Shown in pieces: positions 1 through 7,940 of a DNA stretch of 19,221 nt. A model generated the notes under the pieces. The model did no database searches. It saw only the letters and a program-made list of their open reading frames with translations, and was not told the origin of the DNA. The stretch covers positions 1-19,221 of the forward strand of contig CACZQX010000161.1 of the NCBI GenBank assembly GCA_902783445.1, read 5' to 3'. The position numbers and the translations under genes were made by a program. Positions within the stretch are counted from its first letter, which is position 1. Every line of letters begins with the position of its first letter. Origin of the DNA: an uncultured Lachnospiraceae bacterium. Its GTDB lineage: Bacteria > Bacillota > Clostridia > Lachnospirales > Lachnospiraceae.

Positions 1-476
1 CCTGCATTTTTAACAAGCGTAAGAGGTGTAGCTCCCGTAAATGTATCCGTTACAAAGTTTGTCATAGGTCCGGCAAAAGCAAGTACCATAAAAGCACGAG
101 CTGCCAAAGCAGGGTTGATAAAGTTCTGACCGAGACCACCGAAAAGTGCTTTAACGATAATCATTGCAAAGATAGAACCCGCAACACACTGCCAAATCGG
201 AACATTAACCGAAAGGTTAAGTGCAAGGATAAGACCTGTTACAACGGCAGATAAATCGCCGATTGTATTTTTTTGTTTCATTATTTTTTCGAAAATCAGC
301 TCTGATAAAACACAGGCTATAATACAGGCTGCAATTATAAACAAAGCTCTGATTCCGAAATTATATATGCCGACAATCGAAGCCGGTATCAATGCTATTA
401 TTACGTCCAACATAATTGTAGAGGTTGAAAAATTACTACGCATATGTGGATTCGATGACACGTTTAATGTTTGCAT
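1..476 (-). CDS. rnfD: Rnf complex subunit RnfD (membrane flavoprotein), partial, cut by left edge
   Basis: Membrane subunit of the Rnf ferredoxin:NAD+ oxidoreductase, which couples electron transfer to ion pumping across the cytoplasmic membrane. The first 158 residues are visible; the rest lies beyond the left edge. Seen directly: a cytoplasmic start with an SSNPHMRS stretch, several hydrophobic segments from about residue 26, the conserved GGLGQNFINPA motif, and a D-x-x-T-G-A-T motif at residues 144-150. In RnfD/NqrB proteins the last Thr of this motif carries covalently bound FMN. The ATG at 474-476 follows a GGAGGA ribosome-binding site (481-486) and lies only 14 bp after the rnfC stop, so the two are co-transcribed in the usual rnfC-rnfD order. 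NqrB is the main alternative, but the RnfC-type neighbour favours Rnf. Confidence 0.93.
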   Translation of the reverse strand, partial: MQTLNVSSNPHMRSNFSTSTIMLDVIIALIPASIVGIYNFGIRALFIIAACIIACVLSELIFEKIMKQKNTIGDLSAVVTGLILALNLSVNVPIWQCVAGSIFAMIIVKALFGGLGQNFINPALAARAFMVLAFAGPMTNFVTDTFTGATPLTLVKNA

Positions 477-490
477 ATTTTCCTCCTCTA

Positions 491-1810
491 TTATTTTTTA
501 CGACTGGCAATAACAGCCTTTTTCATTGATTTTATAGATTGCGCAAGATCGCGTTTGGCCGGACAAATGTATGAGCAACATCCGCATTCGATACATTCCG
601 TACCATGAAGTGCAGCAAAGCCTTCCAAATCATCAATATCGGATAACTTGGCGAGTTTTGAAGGAATAAGTTGCTCAGGACAGACGCCAACGCACTTACC
701 GCAATTAATACAGTTTGTCTGAACACTGTTTGAAACAGCATCTTTAAGAAAAGCAAGAACGGAACTGTTACCTTTGATAACCGGAACGTCCGTTGTAAAC
801 ATTGAAAAACCCATCATAGGTCCGCCGGAAATAATTTTTTCCGGATTTGATACAAATCCGCCGGCTGCTTCAATAAGCTCATTGGTATCGGTACCGAATA
901 AGATTCTGAAGTTTTGAGGCTCTTTAACCGCATCGCCCGTAACGGTAAATATTGTTCCGAGCAAAGGATGTCCTTCTATAACGGCATTTCTGATAGCGTA
1001 AATCGTATCGATGTTATCAACTATACAGCCCGCATCTGCCGGCAACATAGAAGAATTGATAGCTCTTTTCGTTGTTGCATAAATAAGCTGACGCTCACCG
1101 CCTTGAGGGTATTTAACATAAACCACCTTAACTTCAATCTTTGGTTCGTCTTTAACCAAATCTTTCATTTTTGCGGCTGCATCGAGTTTATTTGACTCAA
1201 TCGCAATAATACCTTTTGCATTGTCAAACAAAGATAATACGATTTTTAAGCCTTCAACGATTTTTTCCGGCTCTTCCATCATTCTGCGGTAATCGCTTGT
1301 AAGATATGGCTCGCATTCCGCACCGTTAACAATGATATATTCGATTTTATCCGGATCTTTCGGAGAAAGCTTAACATGTGTCGGGAATGTAGCGCCACCA
1401 AGGCCTACGACACCTGCTTCCTTCACTATTTCGATGATTTCTTCTCTGGATAATTCCGATAAAGGTTTAACCGGAATCGGATCGGCTTTTTCAAACTGTC
1501 CGTCGTTTTCGATAACAATGGATTTTACAATGTTACCGTTCGCCACACGTCTCGGTTCTATGGCCTTTACCGTACCTGAAACGGCTGAATGGATATTGGC
1601 CGAAACAAATCCGCCTGCTTCGGCGATTTTCTGGCCCGCCAAAACTCTATCACCTACATTTACTATAGGATTGGCCGGTGCACCAATATGCTGCGATATC
1701 GGATAAACGGCATTGCCTTTAGGCATGTAAGTTGTAACAGGTTTGGACTTAGACAGCGATTTTCCGTCATTATGCGGATGCACGCCACCTTTAAAAGTTA
1801 AAACTGCCAT
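491..1810 (-). CDS. rnfC: Rnf complex subunit RnfC (NADH/FMN and 4Fe-4S protein)
   Basis: Peripheral subunit of the Rnf complex on the cytoplasmic side, where NAD(H) exchanges electrons with the complex. The 439 residues show a biotinyl-lipoyl-like N-terminal region (about 30-100), a Gly-rich nucleotide/FMN-binding segment VVGLGGATFP (134-143), the NGAECEPYLTSD segment (162-173), and two ferredoxin motifs CINCGKCVGVCP (Cys367, 370, 373, 377) and CIECGCCSYICP (Cys406, 409, 412, 416), enough for two 4Fe-4S clusters. There is no long Ala/Lys-rich C-terminal extension of the kind seen in some proteobacterial RnfC. The ATG is preceded by a purine-rich GGAAAGAGGGG site. It is the first gene of the operon, with rnfD 14 bp downstream and a promoter about 70-100 bp upstream. 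Confidence 0.96.
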   Translation of the reverse strand: MAVLTFKGGVHPHNDGKSLSKSKPVTTYMPKGNAVYPISQHIGAPANPIVNVGDRVLAGQKIAEAGGFVSANIHSAVSGTVKAIEPRRVANGNIVKSIVIENDGQFEKADPIPVKPLSELSREEIIEIVKEAGVVGLGGATFPTHVKLSPKDPDKIEYIIVNGAECEPYLTSDYRRMMEEPEKIVEGLKIVLSLFDNAKGIIAIESNKLDAAAKMKDLVKDEPKIEVKVVYVKYPQGGERQLIYATTKRAINSSMLPADAGCIVDNIDTIYAIRNAVIEGHPLLGTIFTVTGDAVKEPQNFRILFGTDTNELIEAAGGFVSNPEKIISGGPMMGFSMFTTDVPVIKGNSSVLAFLKDAVSNSVQTNCINCGKCVGVCPEQLIPSKLAKLSDIDDLEGFAALHGTECIECGCCSYICPAKRDLAQSIKSMKKAVIASRKK

Positions 1811-1879
1811 ACAATTAACCCCTCTTTCCTTTCTTCGTATTTGAACATTAACATTTTAATTGTATGCTCTTTGTATACA

Positions 1880-1908
1880 ATTATAGTACCGAATATTAAA
1901 ATTTACAA
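1880..1908 (-). promoter_or_regulatory. Promoter of the rnf operon
   Basis: On the minus strand there is a -35 TTGTAA (1903-1908), a 17-bp spacer and a perfect -10 TATAAT (1880-1885), placed about 70 bp before the rnfC start. A 10-bp perfect palindrome TTGTATACAA (1871-1880) overlaps the downstream edge of the -10 and the expected start site, a place where a repressor could act. That regulatory role is inference; the promoter match itself is visible. Confidence 0.7.
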
Positions 1909-1978
1909 TTATTTTCAATAATTCAGCTGACTATTCCAATAAATTTTAAATAATGTTTTTGCTAAAAAAATCAAAAAA

Positions 1979-2028
1979 ATTGTATAAGTTTCGATACAAC
2001 ACATAGATTGTACTAAAACTTATACAAT
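1979..2028 (-). terminator. Rho-independent terminator after the ddl-murF-yprB unit
   Basis: Arms at 1979-1991 (ATTGTATAAGTTT) and 2016-2028 form a perfect 13-bp inverted repeat. The 24-nt loop contains a further 5-bp pairing (TACAA / TTGTA). On the minus strand the hairpin begins 3 bp after the stop codon of the exonuclease gene and is followed by T7-GA-T7, a typical U-tract. The stem is AT-rich, but its length and the U-run support termination. It also isolates the rnf operon from readthrough. Confidence 0.75.
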
Positions 2029-2031
2029 AAA

Positions 2032-3138
2032 TCAAGCTTTCTTTTTATTTTTTAAATATTTTAATAAATGCAAAATATAGTTTTTAACCAATGTTTCGTC
2101 TTTTAAAAATTCCTCGGTAACCTCAAAATATGTTTCTTTATCCTCATAATTTACCTTAAAATATGGTGTTACCACCTCTTCATATTGAGGCAAAAATCTA
2201 CCGGTCTTTTTGCTGTAGCAATTGGCTGCTTTCGCCTTAACCCTGAATTTTTTATCAACATAAAAAGCAACGCTCTTATGCATGGAAACATCTTCTTCCG
2301 GAAGATAATAATAATCCTTGTAATTAGGATAAAAGAATTTAAGCTCATCCGTGTAAATAAGAGATTTTATGATACAACTGTTTTCAAACATGGAAAAATA
2401 AAAAGGTCCGAAACCATATGTTATTCTTCTCTTCAAAGGTGTTTTGAGCTCTATTTCAAAAGTGGCTATCTTTTTAAAAAGCACATCTTCGGATGGATTC
2501 TTTGAAATGGATACCTTTTTAAGCTTAAATTTCCCCTTAAAAACATCGCTGTAAGCAAGGATTGCAAGAACATCAAGCATTCCGACTATATCATCGAAAT
2601 TGTGCTTTAAAAGTAAGGCTTCCAAGTCTTTTTTGCTGGTTTTTACATAATCATAATAAATGCTTATTAATTCCCCGCCGTTATATTTGTCTTCTCTGTA
2701 GATACCCAAAAAACTCTCTATGGTTTTTTGCTTTAAGTTCTCTACTTTCAGAATGTCTTTCATTCCGTAAATTTCTTTATAAATATCAATGCTGTTATAA
2801 TCCGCAAAGGAATAAGGCAACATATATGTTCTGCATTTAGATTCCAAATACGGAATATCAAAGCCCTGTCCGTTAAAGTGAACAACCGTCTTAAATCTTG
2901 TCAAAAACTTAAAGAAAGTCGCAAGAAGCACCGTTTCGTCATCCGGCTTTGTGGCAAGCCATTGAATGCTGCGCCATTTTGCATTTTCAAAATAAACAGC
3001 TCCAATAAGATAGACTATTGTATTGGAAGCGGAAAAGCCCGTGGTTTCAATATCGAAAAATACTATATCTTCCACTGCCCCAAGGTTGGTTATGGGATAT
3101 TCCAATTTTTGATTAATCTCGTTTTCAATAGTTTTCAA
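2032..3138 (-). CDS. RNase-H-fold exonuclease-like protein, YprB family
   Basis: Predicted 3'-5' exonuclease of the DEDD type (RNase_H_2, as in Bacillus YprB); the substrate is unknown. Seen in the 368 residues: Exo I motif FDIETTG (28-34), Exo II HFNGQGFDIP (87-96, Asp94) and Exo III HNFDD (His179 to Asp183), in the right order in the first 190 residues. The C-terminal half, about 200 residues, is Lys- and aromatic-rich and matches no domain I can name. The start is a TTG at 3136-3138 preceded by GAGGGTG eight bases upstream; the ATG just upstream runs into a stop after three codons, so TTG is the best start. The gene follows murF by 29 bp and is the last of the ddl-murF unit. A link to cell-wall synthesis is only positional. 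Confidence 0.85.
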   Translation of the reverse strand: MKTIENEINQKLEYPITNLGAVEDIVFFDIETTGFSASNTIVYLIGAVYFENAKWRSIQWLATKPDDETVLLATFFKFLTRFKTVVHFNGQGFDIPYLESKCRTYMLPYSFADYNSIDIYKEIYGMKDILKVENLKQKTIESFLGIYREDKYNGGELISIYYDYVKTSKKDLEALLLKHNFDDIVGMLDVLAILAYSDVFKGKFKLKKVSISKNPSEDVLFKKIATFEIELKTPLKRRITYGFGPFYFSMFENSCIIKSLIYTDELKFFYPNYKDYYYLPEEDVSMHKSVAFYVDKKFRVKAKAANCYSKKTGRFLPQYEEVVTPYFKVNYEDKETYFEVTEEFLKDETLVKNYILHLLKYLKNKKKA

Positions 3139-3167
3139 TCTTTTTACACCCTCATAATTTGAAATAA

Positions 3168-4631
3168 TTATTTCAAAGCTTCAACAATCTTTTCAAGATG
3201 CAAACCGTGTGAAGCTTTTACCAACACCGTATCGTTTTCCTTCAAAATACCGATTATGTTTTTGTGAATCGCCTTTAAATCTTTTGTATCATCAAGATCT
3301 TTTTCTTCTTCAAGTGCTTCTTCCACCGTGTCAAAGAAATAACCGATCATTTTCAAATCTTCCATTTCGGGAATTGCACCGTTGTATATTTCGCGACCCA
3401 AGCTTCCGATACAAATAAGCACATCAACTTTTCCCGATAAATACTCTCCGATTTCTTTGTGAATTTCCTTCTCGTTTTTTCCAAGTTCGTACATGTCGCC
3501 GAGAATTGCCACTCTTCTGCCCTTAGCCTTTGAAAGGACGTCTACGGAAGCCTTCATTGACATAGGATTTGCATTGTAGCAATCATCAATAATTGTCCAT
3601 TTTGATGTATTGATTATATTGTTTCTTCCCGATATGGTCTTAAGCTTTGAAAGCCCCTTTACAATGTCTTCATCAGACATGCCGAGACATTTACCGACGG
3701 CGGCAGCAGCCATTGCATTGTAAACCATGTGTTCTCCGCCAATGTTGATATTAACATCAAGCTCTTCGGAGTTGTTTGAAGAATTGTTATCAAAGCCCTT
3801 CATAGCTTTAATTTCATCCGAAATTAACATCTTAAAAGATACGGATTCCATATCGTAGGAAATATCTTTTGCCGAAATTGCAAAATCATCATTTATTCCG
3901 TAAAAGTATGGTCTAACTCCGTTTACGTCTTTTATTGTTATTAATTTATCATCGTCACCGTTAAGTATTATAGGTGCGCCTTCTTGCAAATAAGGAAAGC
4001 CTTCGGTTTTGGCTTTTAAGACACCGTCTCTGTCTCCCAATACTTCAAGATGGCAATTGCCGATATTTGTAATTACTTGTATGTCGGGCCTTGCGATTTT
4101 GGCAAGATTCGTCATTTCACCGAACTCGCTTATACCCATTTCTATAACGGCAACTTCCGTATCTTCTTTGATTTCAAGAACAGACAAAGGAAGTCCCACT
4201 TGATTATTTAAATTGCCGATGGTTTTTGTAGCTTTAAATGCTTCGTTAACAACCGAAAATATCGCTTCTTTTGTGCTGGTTTTTCCGACGCTTCCCGTAA
4301 TTCCCACAATTTCTGCTTTAATTAAACCACGGTAGTATTCCGCAATTTGTTTTAATGCCAAAAAGCTGTCTTCAACAACAATATAAGGATAATCGGCATC
4401 CGGCATTTGTTTTTGAGTAATTGCACATACAGCTTCCTTTTCTTCAATAACTTCTTTTACAAAACTGTGACCGTCAACTCTTTCGCCAACGGTAGCGATA
4501 AAAACATTGTCTTTTTCTATTTTTCTGCTGTCAATGCGAACTCCGGTCAGTTCTTTATCAATTACGGATTCGCAATTGAAGTCTTTTCCGTTAATTACTT
4601 TTATTATATCTTTTACGGTAAATTCTTTCAT
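3168..4631 (-). CDS. murF: UDP-N-acetylmuramoyl-tripeptide--D-alanyl-D-alanine ligase
   Basis: Cytoplasmic ATP-dependent Mur ligase that adds the D-Ala-D-Ala dipeptide to UDP-MurNAc-tripeptide, the last soluble step of peptidoglycan precursor synthesis. The 487 residues carry an N-terminal substrate domain with a VRIDSRK motif (31-37), a P-loop GITGSVGKTSTKE (110-122, Lys117), the NLNNQVGLPLS segment (140-150), the Mg-binding VIEMGISEFGEM (162-173), and the C-terminal NANPMSMKAS and LGDMYELG segments (354-361, 377-384). A low-complexity acidic stretch (about 439-450) looks like a lineage-specific insert. The ATG follows a TAGGTGG site. It lies 36 bp after ddl, whose product supplies its dipeptide substrate, and 29 bp before the exonuclease gene, which indicates one operon. 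Confidence 0.96.
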   Translation of the reverse strand: MKEFTVKDIIKVINGKDFNCESVIDKELTGVRIDSRKIEKDNVFIATVGERVDGHSFVKEVIEEKEAVCAITQKQMPDADYPYIVVEDSFLALKQIAEYYRGLIKAEIVGITGSVGKTSTKEAIFSVVNEAFKATKTIGNLNNQVGLPLSVLEIKEDTEVAVIEMGISEFGEMTNLAKIARPDIQVITNIGNCHLEVLGDRDGVLKAKTEGFPYLQEGAPIILNGDDDKLITIKDVNGVRPYFYGINDDFAISAKDISYDMESVSFKMLISDEIKAMKGFDNNSSNNSEELDVNINIGGEHMVYNAMAAAAVGKCLGMSDEDIVKGLSKLKTISGRNNIINTSKWTIIDDCYNANPMSMKASVDVLSKAKGRRVAILGDMYELGKNEKEIHKEIGEYLSGKVDVLICIGSLGREIYNGAIPEMEDLKMIGYFFDTVEEALEEEKDLDDTKDLKAIHKNIIGILKENDTVLVKASHGLHLEKIVEALK

Positions 4632-4667
4632 CTTTCCACCTACATATTAGGATTTGTGATTCATAAT

Positions 4668-5693
4668 TTATTTTGAATATTTCTTTAAAGAAATATCTAT
4701 AATTCTCTCACATAGAGAATTATAGTCAATTCCTACGGCAGCAGCTTCCTGCGGAATAAGGCTTGTATTCGTCATTCCCGGAAGAGTATTTGCTTCCAAA
4801 CAATAAACATCTCCTTTATCGTCCACCCTGAAATCCGCTCTGTAGTAAATATCAAGTCCCAAAGCCACGCCGACTTTTACAGCGGCATCCTGAATCTTTT
4901 TGGTAAGATAATCCGGAATTTCTGCGGGACAAACTTCTTTTGTTGCACCGGCAACATATTTGTTTTTGTAGTCATACCAGCCGGATTTTGGAATTATTTC
5001 AACAACCGGAAGAGCTTCACCGTCCAAAACGGCGCATGTGAATTCCTGACCCGCAATAAATTCTTCTATAACGACCTTATCTTCGTATTCGAAGGCCATC
5101 TCCAAAGCTTCTTTATATTCTTTTTTGTTTTTTACAATGCTTACACCAACGCTGGATCCGCCGCAGCAAGGCTTAATAACAAGCGGAAATTCAAGTTCCT
5201 CACCCAAGGATTGAACTCTTCCGTCTTTAAATGCCACTTTACCTCTTGCGGTATTGACTTTGTTTGATATAAACAAAAGTTTTGAAAGCCATTTATCCAT
5301 GGCAACGGCACTTCCGGAATATCCGGTACCTGTATATTTAACACCTTCAAGATCGAGATAAGCCTGAAGTTTGCCGTTTTCACCGTTCTCACCATGAAGA
5401 GCCATAAATACAATATCCGCTTTTTTGCATATATCAAAAACATGCTCACCCACAAAGTTAGGACGAGTCTTAGCTGATTTCATGACCTTATCCGATGCTT
5501 CTCTTATTCTTTTGATTTCCGCATCTATATCACACTCAACGTCGAAAGACTTTTTCTTTGGAAAGCCCAAAAATACATCAACGGGAATAACATTGTGTCC
5601 GTTTGCTTTTAATGCCTTCGAGACCTTTTCGCCGGAATTGATGGATACTTCCCTTTCGGTACTGATTCCGCCAAGTAATACTACTATATTCAT
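4668..5693 (-). CDS. ddl: D-alanine--D-alanine ligase
   Basis: ATP-grasp ligase that makes the D-Ala-D-Ala dipeptide used by MurF. The 341 residues contain the N-terminal LLGGISTEREVS motif (6-17, with the catalytic Glu13 of the family), ALHGENGENG (98-107), GYSGSAVAMDK (124-134), IKPCCGGSSVGV (173-184), the omega-loop YDYKNKY (240-246) and the metal-binding ADFRVDD / CLEANTLPGMT segments (286-292, 298-308). The Tyr at the end of the omega-loop is the residue usual in D-Ala-D-Ala enzymes, unlike the D-Ala-D-Lac (VanA-type) enzymes, so an ordinary dipeptide specificity is inferred. The start ATG is preceded by AAGGGAG. It is the first gene of the probable ddl-murF-yprB operon. Confidence 0.96.
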   Translation of the reverse strand: MNIVVLLGGISTEREVSINSGEKVSKALKANGHNVIPVDVFLGFPKKKSFDVECDIDAEIKRIREASDKVMKSAKTRPNFVGEHVFDICKKADIVFMALHGENGENGKLQAYLDLEGVKYTGTGYSGSAVAMDKWLSKLLFISNKVNTARGKVAFKDGRVQSLGEELEFPLVIKPCCGGSSVGVSIVKNKKEYKEALEMAFEYEDKVVIEEFIAGQEFTCAVLDGEALPVVEIIPKSGWYDYKNKYVAGATKEVCPAEIPDYLTKKIQDAAVKVGVALGLDIYYRADFRVDDKGDVYCLEANTLPGMTNTSLIPQEAAAVGIDYNSLCERIIDISLKKYSK

Positions 5694-5730
5694 ATAAATC
5701 TCCCTTTTTAAGTCCTTAATTGATTTTCTT

Positions 5731-5762
5731 AAATCACCGAAAGTCGCCTTGGCGACATTTCC
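5731..5762. repeat. Intergenic hairpin repeat, copy 1
   Basis: A 32-bp segment between recG and ddl in which GTCGCC-tt-GGCGAC forms a compact hairpin that can extend through GAAA/TTTC with one bulged base. The same segment matches 26 of 32 positions at 10162-10193, by direct comparison. Unlike that copy, it lacks the outer arm and a U-tract, so it is a weak terminator at best on the minus strand. It lies in the probable 5' untranslated region of ddl. Confidence 0.5.
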
Positions 5763-5777
5763 AAAACATTAACTAAC

Positions 5778-5783
5778 ATTATA
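5778..5783 (-). promoter_or_regulatory. Possible -10 element for the ddl operon
   Basis: A perfect TATAAT on the minus strand, about 85 bp ahead of ddl and after the recG stop. At 17 bp upstream the sequence is AAGCAA, a poor -35, so a promoter here depends on the -10 alone. The 138-bp gap from recG makes a separate ddl promoter plausible. Confidence 0.4.
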
Positions 5784-5831
5784 CAACAAAATCCAAATTA
5801 TTGCTTAATTTATTTGATTAAAACAATTGCT

Positions 5832-7868
5832 CTATAAAAGCAAACTTTCGGAGGTTTTTTTACATTTTTCGTCCAAGAGTTTTTTCTCTTTATCATCAAG
5901 CTTTACAAAGCCGTCCAAAATCAGATCCACGGCTTCTTTTGCATCCTTAATAAGAGCACTGTCGTTGTAAATGTCGGCAATCTTAAAACGCATATCTCCG
6001 CTTTGACGAATACCCAGCACATCTCCCGGACCTCTTTGCTTTAAATCCTCGGATGCTATATAAAAACCATCATTTGACTTATTCAAAACATCAAGTCTTT
6101 CGTCTTTGTTTTCGCTTTCATTGGTATCAATCATAATACAATAAGACTGATGCTCACCGCGGCCCACACGACCTCTGAGCTGATGAAGTGCCGCAAGACC
6201 GAATCTTTGCGCATCCTCTATCATCATTACCGTTGCGTTTTTAACGTTTACGCCAACTTCAATAACAGTGGTTGAAACCAATACATCCAGATTGCCTTTT
6301 GAAAATTCATCCATGATTTCGTTTTTTTCGGCGGCTTTCATTTTACCGTGAAGATATTTAACGGAAATACCCTCCGGAAGATTTGTCTTTAATTTTTCCG
6401 CATATTCCACAACATTTTCGGCATCCACGCCTTCCGTATATTCGACCATTGGACAAATCACATAAGCCTGATGACCCATTTTAACCTGATCTGTTATAAA
6501 TTTATATGCTCGTAGTCTGTAATCTTTGCCCACAACACAGTTTTTAATAGGCAAACGTTCGGCAGGCAATTCGTTAATAACCGATATGTCCAAATCTCCG
6601 TATAAAATAATTGCAAGAGTCCTTGGAATAGGTGTTGCGCTCATAACCAAAACATGGGGCAAAGAGCCTTTGTTTTGAAGACTTTCGCGTTGTTTTACAC
6701 CAAAACGATGCTGTTCATCCGTTATGACAAAAGCAAGATTGTTATATTCGACTTTTTCTTGTATCAAAGCGTGTGTTCCCACAATTATACTTACTTCACC
6801 GGACTTGATTTTTTCGTATTCTTTCTTTTTTTCGGCCGCTGTCATGGAGCCGGTAAGTAAAGAAACTTTTAGATTGATTCCCTGTTCCCTAAAAAGTTCA
6901 AGAATCGTCTCGTAATGTTGCACGGCCAATACTTCCGTCGGCACCATTAATGCGCTTTGATAGCCCGAATATGCAACATCCAACATTGCAAGAAGTGCGA
7001 TAATTGTTTTACCCGAGCCAACATCACCTTGCACCAATCGAGACATAACAAATCCGCTTTCAAAATCATTTCTGATTTCTTGGAAAGCGTTTTTTTGCGC
7101 ATTTGTAAGCTCAAAAGGAAGATTGTTTAAAAACTCATCCGTTTTGCTTGATTTTTTAATATCATAAGGGCTTTTTTGCTTGTTATTGTTTATATTCAAT
7201 TGCTTTAACGTGAGCAAAAATACGAATATTTCCTCAAAAGCCGCCCGTTTTCTTGCTTTTATATATTCTTCTTTGTTAAGAGGAAAATGCAGTCCCATAA
7301 TCATACTTTTTCTGTCACACAAAGAATACTTTTTTGCTATCTCGGCAGGTATAAAATCTTCTTCTTTTCCCGCAAAAAAGCAAGCCTCCTTCATGGCCGA
7401 AATAACAGCATTGTTTGAAAGACCTTTGGTTAAATGGTAAATGGGCTGAAGTGTCAATAACAGTTCTTTATATTTTTCCGGACTGTAAACTTTTGGCTGT
7501 TCTAAGCTTGAAGCATTGTATTTGTGGCCGATTTTTCCTCTGAAAACAAGCTTTGTTCCTCTTTTTAACTGGCTCGAAATATATGGCATATTAAACCAAG
7601 TAGCTTTTATTTTTTGTCCCGATTCGTCCGCTATATATGCGGATACGATTGTAATCTTTCCTTTTTTGTTAACAAAAGGATTTTCCATAACCACACCGGA
7701 AATGGCCGCAAAGTTCTTTTCTTTTGCAAGAGGAATACTTACGGGTTCGAAAAACTGCTCATAGTCTCTGGGATAGAATTCAAGAAGATCTTCAACGGAA
7801 TTCACACCCAATTTTGAAAAGTATTGTTCTGTCTTTTCTCCCACACCTTTTAAATTAGTTAATTTCAT
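5832..7868 (-). CDS. recG: ATP-dependent DNA helicase RecG
   Basis: Superfamily 2 helicase that regresses stalled replication forks and processes branched recombination intermediates. From the chosen start the protein has 678 residues, the usual RecG length: an N-terminal helix-hairpin-helix/wedge part beginning MKLTNLKGVGEKT, an OB-fold region (about 50-130), Walker A GDVGSGKT (281-288), DEQH box (384-387), SATPIPRT (410-417), and the C-terminal LRGRVGRG helicase motif and RQSGDMRFKI segment typical of RecG. An ATG four codons upstream (7878-7880) is in frame but has no ribosome-binding site. The chosen ATG (7866-7868) is preceded by GTGGTG, which is weak but closer to the RecG consensus N-terminus. 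It lies downstream of fakA across a strong hairpin. Confidence 0.94.
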   Translation of the reverse strand: MKLTNLKGVGEKTEQYFSKLGVNSVEDLLEFYPRDYEQFFEPVSIPLAKEKNFAAISGVVMENPFVNKKGKITIVSAYIADESGQKIKATWFNMPYISSQLKRGTKLVFRGKIGHKYNASSLEQPKVYSPEKYKELLLTLQPIYHLTKGLSNNAVISAMKEACFFAGKEEDFIPAEIAKKYSLCDRKSMIMGLHFPLNKEEYIKARKRAAFEEIFVFLLTLKQLNINNNKQKSPYDIKKSSKTDEFLNNLPFELTNAQKNAFQEIRNDFESGFVMSRLVQGDVGSGKTIIALLAMLDVAYSGYQSALMVPTEVLAVQHYETILELFREQGINLKVSLLTGSMTAAEKKKEYEKIKSGEVSIIVGTHALIQEKVEYNNLAFVITDEQHRFGVKQRESLQNKGSLPHVLVMSATPIPRTLAIILYGDLDISVINELPAERLPIKNCVVGKDYRLRAYKFITDQVKMGHQAYVICPMVEYTEGVDAENVVEYAEKLKTNLPEGISVKYLHGKMKAAEKNEIMDEFSKGNLDVLVSTTVIEVGVNVKNATVMMIEDAQRFGLAALHQLRGRVGRGEHQSYCIMIDTNESENKDERLDVLNKSNDGFYIASEDLKQRGPGDVLGIRQSGDMRFKIADIYNDSALIKDAKEAVDLILDGFVKLDDKEKKLLDEKCKKTSESLLL

Positions 7869-7885
7869 AAAACACCACATTCACA

Positions 7886-7930
7886 AAAAGTCTTAAATTG
7901 TCGAATTGTATCAAACAATTTAAGACTTTT
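7886..7930 (-). terminator. Hairpin terminator between fakA and recG
   Basis: Arms 7886-7901 and 7915-7930 are a perfect 16-bp inverted repeat with a 13-nt loop. It begins 10 bp after the fakA stop and, on the minus strand, ends in CTTTTTG, so the stem itself supplies a short U-run. It should terminate or reduce transcription into recG, whose start codon is only 17 bp further on. Confidence 0.7.
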
Positions 7931-7940
7931 AAGTCGTTAC

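Noticed and set aside
7869..7880. Upstream ATG of recG adding MWCF
   Set aside because: No ribosome-binding site precedes it, and RecG proteins usually start close to the LTxLKGVG segment, which follows the downstream ATG.
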